Program-made: the position numbers and the translations under genes | Notes under the pieces: model-generated | What the model saw: the letters and a program-made list of their open reading frames with translations, nothing else | What the model was told of the DNA's origin: nothing | The model's database searches: none | DNA from: Coprinopsis marcescibilis | Taxonomy: Eukaryota; Basidiomycota; Agaricomycetes; Agaricales; Psathyrellaceae | NCBI GenBank assembly: GCA_004369085.1 | Contig: ML210254.1 | Span: forward strand, 33,583 to 97,582 | Length of the DNA: 64,000 nucleotides | Reading direction: 5' to 3' | Shown here: piece after piece, positions 45,149 to 54,561 of the stretch | How positions within the stretch are numbered: the first letter of the stretch is position 1 | Layout of the letters: the number at the start of each line of letters is the position of its first letter

Positions 45149-45229
45149 TGGACACATCCGGAATTGAACCGGAGACCACTCGCAGACGGTATGCAAAGCG
45201 AGAGTGATAACCAACTACACCATGTGCCC
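45149..45229 (-). tRNA. tRNA-Ala (UGC) with 7-nt intron
   Basis: Acceptor, T-arm and anticodon stem match the UGC copy at 36240, with G3:U70 and A73. The intron is TACCGTC, 7 nt and unlike the other copy, and base 26 is T instead of G. An A5 run is close to the 3' side. Confidence 0.9.
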
Positions 45230-45344
45230 GATATTCGAACATTGCTGATGCGCCTCCCCGCGCGCAAGCGCCTACCGATTAATTACCAGACACGGAAGTA
45301 AGTAGGTGTTTACACTTGAAAATTCTCCCCCTAATAATTGAGGC

Positions 45345-48109
45345 TCATTGACAAACAAGTTCCAATCCCGATCTCTGGCAAAGTTTGTTCCGCTCGCGCG
45401 ATTCGCGATGTGGCGCCGAATAAATTCCAAGGGCTGTTCGCGCATGTCCCCCTCGAATCTGACGAAGTTGGAGTAGTAGTGGAACAACACTTTCGATGTG
45501 TCGGTCGATGGCCCCAAAGATGGAAGGTACAAAATGATGGTCATCTTCATGTTTATGAGCATCTATGCCATCAGTTTGAAGCAAGATACGAGCAATTTCT
45601 TTGTGTCCTAGCTTCGTCGCATGAGAAAGGGCCGTCTCTCCATCCGCATCGTTTGCGTTAAGGTTGATGCCTTTCACTTCGGCCAAAAGCCTCACTCCTG
45701 CTTTGGAGCCAGACATTGACGCTCGAATTAAGGCCGTTTCCCCTTTAAGATTGCGGGAATTAACATCAATTTCGTCCACCTGAAGGAGTAGTCGCAAAGC
45801 TGCCTCCCGGCCCCTGGTTGCTGCGTGATATAGCGCAGTGCATTGACAATTACCGCGGAGATTGGCGTCAATCCCATCAAACTCAAGTAGCGCCTCCACC
45901 ACTGCGTCGTTTCCGTGAAGGGAAGCATAAATCAAAGGGGTGTTCCCAATCATATCTTGGGAATTGACTTCAATGCTAGGGACTTGAAGGAGGCGCCGGA
46001 CGATCCTGTCGTGACCATAGGAGCTTGCACAGTGGAGTGCGGTTGTCCCACTCATGTCTCCAAGGTTGACGTTAGTGCCGGTAGTCTTGTCGTGACACGG
46101 CCGGTTGAGTAGTACGTTCACGACCTCGAATTCACCCCTGGAAGTTGCTAGAATCAATGCAGTGCTTTCCCCCTCTGTCCGGATATCGAACCCAGAGCGT
46201 TGTGCCCGACAAAGTCTTCCACCATCCTGTATCAAGATATGCATTAACTCAGGAAACCCGTATAGAGCTGCGATGTGGATAGGATGGGTTGAGAAATCAA
46301 TCCATGAATAATGGGGGAGGACCAGAGGGTAGCGCCAACACTTTTTGATGAATTCAAATACGATTGGCGGAAGGATGCTGCAATCCTTTGAATGGGACGC
46401 CCAATAGAGATAGGCGTAATCCAGCAGCGGCTGAAGCAAGCGTGATTTTTCGAAATCCCAGACGTCTGCATGGCTCGTCGGATAGTCGTTGTAGCTGTGG
46501 TCCATGAGGAGCTGAATGCATGCAGATGTGATTACGGAGTGCGGATATGGGTGGCCGATAGGAAACATCTCTTTTAGAACGTCGCATGCTGTGTAGTCTA
46601 CCGAGATGTCAGCTTGAAATCAATTGCGTATGAGCTGTGGAACTCACGTATAATCCGTACCGTATCGCTTTCTCTATCGATTGCGACCAGCCCGCCGCAC
46701 ACGGAGGCCAGGCGACGCACGCAGACCATACGGTTGACGTGAAACTTGCCCGTTCTCGGACAAATGGCCACGGCGACCTGAAGCTCCTTGATTGTCAGGG
46801 ATCTTTTGGCATAGAGAAGCCAAAGGAAAATCCTTTGAGCAAGAGCAAAACCATGCTTTGGCTGCTTTGTGATCCTGTTTATTGTCACACCATACATTTC
46901 CCTCACACCAGCAGGCATTTCCTCCAACGCTTCTTCAAGCTCAGCAATGCAAAGGCATTCCTGTAGCATCTGGAGCTGGAATGAGGCCAAAAGGAACCTA
47001 TCAAATCACCGAATTCTCAGTTCGAAAGCATGAGTCTATGGGCCCTTTAACTACTTACATGCCGCGCGACTTCTCCTGTATTGTTGAAATAATTCTTTGC
47101 TCCACAAGAGTTCGGATATCTTCGTCTTGTGCCGAGATCTCGACCTTGAGTGCTGTTTGAAGGATGTCGGCAGGTAGTGTCGATGGTCGAGATGTCACAA
47201 GGGCATTAAACCCCAGGGACGCAAGGAGTTGAAGGATCTCGAGCTGGGTGTCCTTTGGCGCTTCGTCGAAAGCATCCAATACAACGAAGCGCCGCACAAA
47301 CACCAGCGAACCTTTCGCAACAGGATGATGAGCTCCTCCTTGGAAGGATATGTTCCTTGCCGAGTGTGGTCCTCATACACTGCGCTAATCAGCGCAAAGA
47401 CTGAGTGGTGGTTTTCCAATAGTTGCCGAGCAACGATCGCAAGCGCTTCCTTGACTGTGATGGAATCTGTGTGCCGAAAAAAGATGAATACGACACAGGA
47501 ATCGGATGGCACCAGCTTCTGCAGGTGCTCTATAGCGCTGGCTCTGAGTTCAAAGTTATCTCGCTGAGGGACCGACTTCAGGTTTAACAGCCTTACGATA
47601 TTATGGTTTTTCCTGCTCCCGCTGTGCGTTCAAGTCAGACGTATGCAAGGAATCTGGAAAATTAGGTTGACTTACGAAGTCCAATGCCACACAGTACCCC
47701 ACCACCTGTCTGTATCCAAGTCTTGAACTGTCCACCGGAGAGAAACCATATGCACGTGTCGGGCGCTCTCTTGGCTAAAGTTTCCTTCAAGATGGCACGT
47801 TGGTTGATCGGTGTTAGCCAAAGGCTGATCTTGGGCACTTGATCTGCGCAGACTTCGAGGTTAGTAAGGTGTGGGCCGCTGTAAGCGAAGGCAGCCTGCC
47901 AGACCATAATTTGCTGTAGTCTGAGCCAGCGAGACGTTAACTACATCCCGTCCCGCAGAGTAAAAGTGTCCGCCGGAGATATATACTGATTGTGGACTTT
48001 GAAAGATACTAGTGTCGCTTCGAAGGGACATTGGTGCGTCAGAGTCGCTGGACATATCCGCGGTGGGAAGTGGAAGATTGGGGCGAGGTTCAAAGGGCGA
48101 CTGAGTCAT
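45345..48109 (-). CDS. NACHT-ankyrin NLR-like protein
   Basis: STAND-class NTPase with the fungal NLR-like order: a short N-terminus containing SVYISGGHFYSAGRDVV, a NACHT domain, helices, then ankyrin repeats. The P-loop GIGLPGAGKTIIS is assembled from three exons; intron removal near 47675-47617 and 47600-47548 keeps the frame into ASAIEHLQKLVPSDSC. The Walker B-like strand is FVVLDAFDEAP, with LVTSRPS beyond it. The tail has about six or seven ankyrin repeats (GTTALHCASSYGHDRIVRRL, GNTPLIYASLHGNDAVVEAL, GETALIRASMSGSKAGVRLL). Fungal proteins of this type take part in heterokaryon incompatibility and probably in innate recognition; the trigger here is unknown. The start is taken at ATG 48109. 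The stop at 45345 follows a final region that no longer fits the repeat; a different last exon, reading another frame to about 45272, is possible. Confidence 0.82.
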
Positions 48110-48511
48110 TAGTCCAGCCACAGTGCTGTTAAGTGCTTTTGACGCGTGAGAAGGTAGATACTAGATAGGGATAGGACAAAAAGAACATACCTTGACCTTG
48201 ACGTTTGAGCAAGCGGGGCCACTGAAACGGGGCCTTTTTCGGTAAGTGGAGAATATTAATATTACGGGTAAGATGAGGCCAGGGTGCGACCTTGAATTCC
48301 GAGTCGTTCGAGCTGGCGCCTAAATCAGTACTCTGGTAATGCGATCATTGTTCTGCCGCGATACCCGACAAGTTCATCTTCAGATGTTTTACCCACCCCA
48401 TTTATAAACCGCATAGAAGCCCAACTTCGAAACGTCCATAGAAGGCATCCATCCGCCCTATCACCACAAGGGCATACAACCCCGGGCGCCCGAATTATCA
48501 AAGAAACTGAA
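48110..48511. other. divergent promoter region
   Basis: No gene. TATAAA at 48403 belongs to the glycosyltransferase gene. An upstream exon of the NACHT gene around 48130-48230 cannot be excluded. Confidence 0.45.
48403..48408 (+). promoter_or_regulatory. TATA box
   Basis: TATAAA 109 bp before the ATG at 48512. Confidence 0.5.
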
Positions 48512-49480
48512 ATGTTCAAAAGTCACATCCTAGTAAGGATGGTGCTCTATATCACCCCAATCATGCTAGGAGGCTTAGTCTTCAAGTGGCTTCAAACTTC
48601 ATCAGAACCAGCTCAACCAAGTCCCTTTGCCTATGTCTTCTACGCCACGTCCGCCAGCCATGCATGTGCCGCCCTCCTCCTAATCCACACCCTCTCCTTA
48701 ACGTCTCCAAACATCCCTACCATCCTCCTAGCGCCTCCTCGCCCCCAACTCAACCCCAAACACCTAGCACCCTTCGCACGTTACAACACCACCATTCTCC
48801 GTTTCCCTCCTCCAGTCCTGGCAAGCGGAGCAAACCCCTACTACAAGCAAGTCCTCCTCAAGCTAATGGCCTTCAAACTCAACTCCCACTTCCCCCACCT
48901 CAAACGCGTGATCGTAATGGACGCAGACCAAACCCTGCTCAAACCACGCGCACTCCACGACTTGTTCAGGCTAGAACTTTCACCTGGCGTTGACATCGCC
49001 GCTCCGACAGCATACTGGTTTGGATCCGATTCAGACACAAGCCACAATGTCCCGGGATACATAACCACAGCTCTAATGCTCATCCAGCTCTCCGACGAAC
49101 TATGGGAAGAAGTCGACGCCGGAATGAACGCCATCCAATCAGGAGAATACGACATGGACCTCATAAACCGACTCTTCTACACTACCAAACGGATCCACGT
49201 TCTCCCAGGCAGTTACTGTACGTTGAACAGCCATTGGGACGGCAAAGATAAATCTGGCCCTCCCTCATGGATGAAAAACCCCAGTGCGGGGCTGGAAGGA
49301 CTATGGAACACAGAAGCTGTCCTAATCCACTACTCTTCCGTTGGCAAGCCATGGGACGTCACTGAAAGGCAGCTCGCACACAGTCACAAAGACGCTGATC
49401 CCCAGCTACCGAAGATGTTCAAACAGTGGGTCGGGGAGGCGAAAGGTCTGTGTGCGCCAGGGTGGAGTAGGTGGCATTGA
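48512..49480 (+). CDS. GT8-like glycosyltransferase, type II membrane protein
   Basis: An intronless 322-residue frame. The N-terminus has a hydrophobic anchor (HILVRMVLYITPIMLGGLVF), then YVFYATSASHACAALLLIHT, the first Rossmann-like part of glycogenin/GT8 enzymes. The metal-binding DxD is in RVIVMDADQTLLKPRALHDL. Further on are TAYWFGSDSD, GYITTALMLIQLSDELWE, YDMDLINRLF and VLIHYSSVGKPWDV, which fit the acceptor-site and C-terminal His of the family. Product size is typical. It likely transfers a sugar from a nucleotide sugar in the Golgi; donor and acceptor cannot be read. The 3' end lies 136 bp from the convergent GH71 gene. Confidence 0.82.
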   Translation: MFKSHILVRMVLYITPIMLGGLVFKWLQTSSEPAQPSPFAYVFYATSASHACAALLLIHTLSLTSPNIPTILLAPPRPQLNPKHLAPFARYNTTILRFPPPVLASGANPYYKQVLLKLMAFKLNSHFPHLKRVIVMDADQTLLKPRALHDLFRLELSPGVDIAAPTAYWFGSDSDTSHNVPGYITTALMLIQLSDELWEEVDAGMNAIQSGEYDMDLINRLFYTTKRIHVLPGSYCTLNSHWDGKDKSGPPSWMKNPSAGLEGLWNTEAVLIHYSSVGKPWDVTERQLAHSHKDADPQLPKMFKQWVGEAKGLCAPGWSRWH

Positions 49481-49616
49481 AAGCGAAAGGTAATCAATTT
49501 TATATGTATCGTCCAAGATCAAAAATGAAACGTAGATAGAGGGTAAATTACAAGGCGGCCACTGTCCCAAGAAACCCCTGCATGTGGGTCCTTTCCCAGA
49601 GCGTCTCACCTGGATC

Positions 49617-51621
49617 TCAATACGACATTGAAACAGCCGCATTGAAGTTGTACACCCCAGGCCGACTCTCAAATCTGAACCCTATGGGGTTACACGTCGT
49701 CACAACATTTCCCCCTCTCACAATGGTCGCCTTCATCCCAGCATCAACACTCAAGTCCCTTGAAAGCTTGGTCATCCCCTGCCCCACCTCGAATACCTCC
49801 TTGCTATTCTCACTCGTATAGAGCTCAACCTTTGAGGGGGCAGTGGTGAAGACGATAACCCACATCTTGTCGTCCGTCAGCTCCCAGTTGTTAGGCCGCG
49901 GAACCCGGTCAGGAGCCACCGCGTTCTTGGAGTGCGGCCTCGCCCACATGAAGATTTGATCTTTCTTGACAGGTGGGTAGATCCCCTTCTTGAATGCAGC
50001 GGTGAAGTAGGAGTTTAGGACGAGCCACGCCTCATGAGGATATCCATCGACCCAGGCCTGGGAGTTTGGCTGTGCCCCCTAAAGTAACACCTGTCAGTCC
50101 ACGTTCGAAATGGAATGTGGTTTCACAGAAAAGACGGACCTTTATTGGCCCGATGTAATGGGATTCTCCATAATCTAAATATCAGTGAGCAAAAAAACAA
50201 CAACAGAAAGATGGGTATGTATGTGCCCACCGTTCCACGAGATGACCTGAACGATTTCGACTTTATCGCGCATGGAGATGAGCTGCTCCCATCTCCTCAC
50301 GAACAACCAGTCGTCGCCACGATATATCCACTGCAGTGTATGTCATTACAAAACCTTTTATGTATCGGGCCATGCGACGTACGTTTTTGTTCCAGGTATC
50401 AGGGCCATAGTGCTAAAGATTGTGGATCCACCAACATGAGCCACCAAACTCGTATGTCACAAGGAGAAAGGCGTACTGTGAAGAACCAAGGAGAGACGGC
50501 AGCCATGAAGGTCTTTCCTACGCTTAGGTTCTGCAAATGAATGTTGTCTGAATCCAATCTCGCGTTTTGGACCTGGTCGCGTTGACTAGACGGGGACAAT
50601 TCGATGGGCCAACCGCCGTTCCACTAGCAAGTCGAAGGGTGAGCATTCCACATTTGGTTTTCCAGAACGCTACGTAAACATACGTTGAAAGCCCCATCCA
50701 TGGCGGTGACGCCCCCATAACGCACAGGGTTAATGAAGAAGGAAGGAATAAAGTAAATCTGCAAAATAACAACATATATGCGGTCAATAAGGCCCCCTTC
50801 AACCAAATACGATATGAGTTCTCACCGGCGCGATGGTGTTAAGCTCTCGCTTAAAGTAAGCCCATCCGTTTTCCATGCTACCCTGTCCAAAAGTACAGTT
50901 CTCCCCAGCAAATGTGGAGATGATCACTTTATCGGTCGCAGGGTACGTCATCATGCGTGGGTTGGTAGCGTGAGGCCGGTAGTATGACTTGATCAGCTCT
51001 ATATCGCTTGCTGTATTTCCTGGAATCGAGCTGTGGAAGGGGAGAATCCGGGGAACAGTTTAAGCACACGCTGCAATGAGAAGGCCGAGGGAAAGATGAA
51101 CCTCATATCAAAGCTGAAGAATATTTTAAAAGGTGTAGTTGAGGGTAGTTGGGCAGCTGCTTTGAAACAATCTGCAACCCTGTCCCGTTGCCACTCTTCT
51201 CTTCCGACGTTGAGTACGAAACCATCACTGGAACGTCCAGAGGTAAGTCAAATCATGTTCGAAGATTCTTGGACAAGGACCCTAACGTACAGAAGGTAGG
51301 AGGCCGCAAGCTTGAGGTCTGCTAGCCAGTCATTGACAGTGTAGGGCTAGAACGTTTGAGCCAGCAGTACTTTATCGCTATCATTCGGGATGCTCACATA
51401 TGTATTCCCCACCATGAAGCTGCATTGCAATGTCAGTATCATTTGAAGCTCAGTCGCACGAATGTGAGATTTACGCACTGCGCGACCACATGTCCTCTGC
51501 GCGGTTGCACTGTATCCAGCCCGGATTCTGCAGCGATTTTCTCAACGGCTTTGTCTTCTGCTAAGCGTAAAGCATCAGATCAGCATAAAAGCCCGAACGT
51601 TAAAAGATAATCGTACTCATG
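49617..51621 (-). CDS. GH71 alpha-1,3-glucanase (mutanase)
   Basis: GH71 enzymes hydrolyse alpha-1,3-glucan, a fungal wall polymer. The N-terminal signature reads VVAHFMVGNTYPYTVNDWL after removing the intron around 51470, and LNVGREEWQRDRVADCFKAA with FKIFFSFDMR follows. Later parts are FFINPVRYGGVTAMDGAFN, GKTFMAAVSPWFFT, and the C-terminal beta domain starting WARPHSKNAV and ending VYNFNAAVSMSY. I count about eight introns. The first ATG that joins in frame is at 51621 (MTEDKAVEKIAAESGLD), and this gives no signal peptide, unlike most GH71 enzymes. Either an upstream signal exon was missed or this copy is not secreted by the classical route. Active-site acids were not assigned. Confidence 0.85.
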
Positions 51622-52331
51622 GCGAACGCTTCTTGTGGGTAAAAGGCTTCTGTACGATGGCGGTAGGTAGACGAGTAACAGAGTCACCGTCCAAGGGCCC
51701 CCGGCCTATTTAACAGACACCACAAGCAGAGAGGAGCCTGAGACGCGTCCTTCGTAGCCCAACGCGTCCGAAATGGGCTGTAGCAGGAATGGCGCGAATA
51801 ATGATGTCGAGTTCACTCCGGGTTTCAGACACAAGGACGACTGCCACCATGCCGTTAGCCTCAACCCCGATGGCGAGTGATTGTTGACGTCGAATGTCGT
51901 TTCAGGCACCATGTAGACCCGATACATTGAGGCCTTTCGTTCGGTCTAGCCTAGGTGGGTGAGGTCAATGGTGAACCTTCTGGAATCGTTTTCCCGGTAT
52001 GTATCGTTTGATTCAAGTTTGGACGTTCTTCCAGGTACTGCAGCAGTGACTGCGTATCGTTGAATGGAGGAAGTCTTTGTGTAAAAGTAGATTGGCAGGT
52101 CGGTCATCCGTATTCGTGGTTCTAGTGGACGTTCTCCACATCGCTGTCGACGTCCAGATCGTACATCGGCAATTACCGACATATAACTGGTCCGTGCGCC
52201 GACCACACTGCGCAGAAGATCCGCAAAGAAGATCGCGTAATTCGGGTACTTGGATTACATTACATGTGGCTAGTTTACAGGTGGTGGCAGATAAAAGAAC
52301 CCATATACTGCACGTGGTCCAGATGCACATT
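51622..52331. other. unassigned stretch with coding-like minus-strand frames
   Basis: Minus-strand frames at 52206-51946 (IRMTDLPIYFYTKTSSIQRY) and 51927-51706 (YMVPETTFDVNNHSPSGLRL) are longer than expected and read like protein, but I find no start, no consistent join and no family. It may be a decayed gene or a missed multi-exon gene. Confidence 0.35.
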
Positions 52332-54235
52332 TCAGAACCCAACGATGGCAGGGGCATTCGATGTCTTCAAATTCACATTGCTTCGGTTTCGCGAAACCTT
52401 TCCTCGTCCGCCCCTTCTCGTTCCTTTCACCTCCCTAGGCTCCAGCTCAGTCTCACCCACAAGATACGCCACCCTTTCAATCTTGTTCCGTATCCTCCTT
52501 GGTCTGCATAGAGATCCACTTCTGCCTCTTCCATCCTCGCAGTGGCTTGATGATGATAATGATGTCCGGAGTTGAGCGCCGTCGTTGGTGGTCTCAACTT
52601 GATACCGTCCTTCATACGAAGGGTACAATTGGACATTTGCAGCACCATTGCTGGTCGTTCCGTTAAAGAAGAGGGTAGTGCCCTCGGTAACATTTTCGCC
52701 GAATGCTACATCCAATCGGGAGTTCGTCGTGTGGGTTTCCACCTGATAGACAGCTGCACCGGCAGCGCGACGTCGAAGGTCAATTTGAACTCGAAGTAGA
52801 CTGTGGGAGACGCATGTTAAACATTGAAAGCTAAGCAAGAAGGCGACACTGACCTGTTCGTGGTTGAGATGTCGATTTTCGGGATGATATTCGATTCGCC
52901 CTGAGAAAGCCCAACCATAGCCTTGACGTATCCGTTCGAAGTATAAAGCTTCAGAGATTCCAGTGCCTGAAAGCTCCCGGTAAGTGGCGCATTAGACGTT
53001 TGTATAACACCTTTCCGCGTCAACAGAGCCTGTAAACAGGACACCATTAGCCCCAGCGAACCGTAAAGTTGAGATTCACTTACGTCTACCACAACAGGCG
53101 CATTACTACCTTTGATCAAAACATCCTCAAACCGAAGCTTCTTGCCATCCACGACAAACCGATGCGACGTATTAGGAACATCCGTCTGAAACTTCTCCAC
53201 CACCAGCGGGGACGAATCTCCCTCCGGAAGAACGACCACAGTCTCAAAGCCCAACTGCTGTCCCAACCCATCCCCATCTCTCATCATTTCCGGGGTCTAC
53301 CATGAACGTTAACAAGATGAAGAATTGATAAACAGTTATCAGAAAACGTACAAAAATACCAACACCTCTCCCAGCCTCCTTCCACCCAGCCTTCCTCACA
53401 AGCTCACAAACTTTTACACCCTCCCGATTCCTCACGTCTTCGCTGAAGTATTTGACGATCACAAATACAGTGGCCATATCCGCCCTCTGCTCCGGCGAAG
53501 TAAGCACCACCACATCTCCAGCCGACATCCCACCTCTCGCAAGCAACATCAACGAGCTCGAGTTGACCGGGAGCTCAAACCGAGCTTCGGCAGACATAGT
53601 GAATGCAGTGGGGTCCAGCCAATTATGCTTCAGAGTCGGCAGATGTGCCTTGCCAAGGGGCAACGAGCTGGGGCTAGACAACGACGCCTGCCAACCCGAC
53701 CCTGAAACACAATTCTTCACATCAATCCCTTTCGGCATCAAGTCCCCAACCACATCGGCTTGCGGACTCTACAAACCAATGTTAGTTAGCAAAACGCAGC
53801 TCACCTAGGTAGTAGCAAAGAAGGACTCACAATATGCCCACCGCGTCGCCAGCCATGATCATGGTTCCATTGAGCCAACATTACGATGCTCTCTACGAAC
53901 AAGCTGAACACAAGATATATGAGCACAGCAATTGAAAATGCCCTCAAGAACCTCATCCATGTCGGTTCATTATACACAAAGACCGCATACGACTCGGTGT
54001 TTGGATATGGTCGAATATCAGGGTACTGTTGAACTGGGAAGGTGTTGCCTTCGGATCCGTACGCTGGAGGATCCTCCGGTGGCCTCGGTGACGGTGGTTT
54101 GCCGGCTTGAGGCGGACTTGCAAAGGGTGGTGGTGGAAACGGAGGTGGTGGTGGTGGTGGTGGTGGTGAAGGCGAATGCGTGGGGACAGAGGGAGGGTAA
54201 CCCGAGGTTGAAGGAACTTGAGATCCTGAGGCCAT
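52332..54235 (-). CDS. proline-rich single-pass membrane protein with beta repeats (DUF7330-like)
   Basis: Order: ATG 54235 (MASGSQVPSTSGYPPSVPTH), a polyproline stretch, then a membrane span (LRAFSIAVLIYLVFSLFVES) followed by WNHDHGWRRGGHI. The large outer part has repeated beta elements of the type TSNAP or TSNGY: LIKGSNAPVVVDVSESQLYG, VIQTSNAPLTGSFQALESLK, LYTSNGYVKAMVG, VETHTTNSRLDV, YPSYEGRYQVETTNDGAQ and NLKTSNAPAIVGF at the very end. This is the repeated-strand layout of a common uncharacterised mushroom surface-protein family. About five introns are implied (for example near 53800, 53300 and 53050). An outer-surface role is inference; the N-terminal proline-rich part is presumably cytoplasmic. 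Confidence 0.75.
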
Positions 54236-54561
54236 AGCAGTCAAATAGCTGGACCTGAGGTGAAAAGATCAATTAAATGAGGGAGCCAAGTATCAAGTCA
54301 GTGGGAGTAGAACAGAGGAGAGTTGACCAGAGTGTCTCGAGCCAAGTGTGAGGCTGAGGTCATACAATCTGTGGAGCAACCTGCCAGAAGCCATGACCAG
54401 AAAGGTAAACCACGTAGGTCATTGTTATCGAGCGATCCAAAAAGTACGTTATATCACATTTCCCTACGAGAAGCACGAGTCGCCTCCCAAATGTCAAGAA
54501 CACGTTGAGAACAGGAATAAATTGACAACGACAAAACAACAATGTCTCGGTTTCGTCTGTA
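54236..54561. other. short intergenic spacer
   Basis: Promoter side of the minus-strand gene at 54235 and the 3' side of KRI1; no gene seen. Confidence 0.5.
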
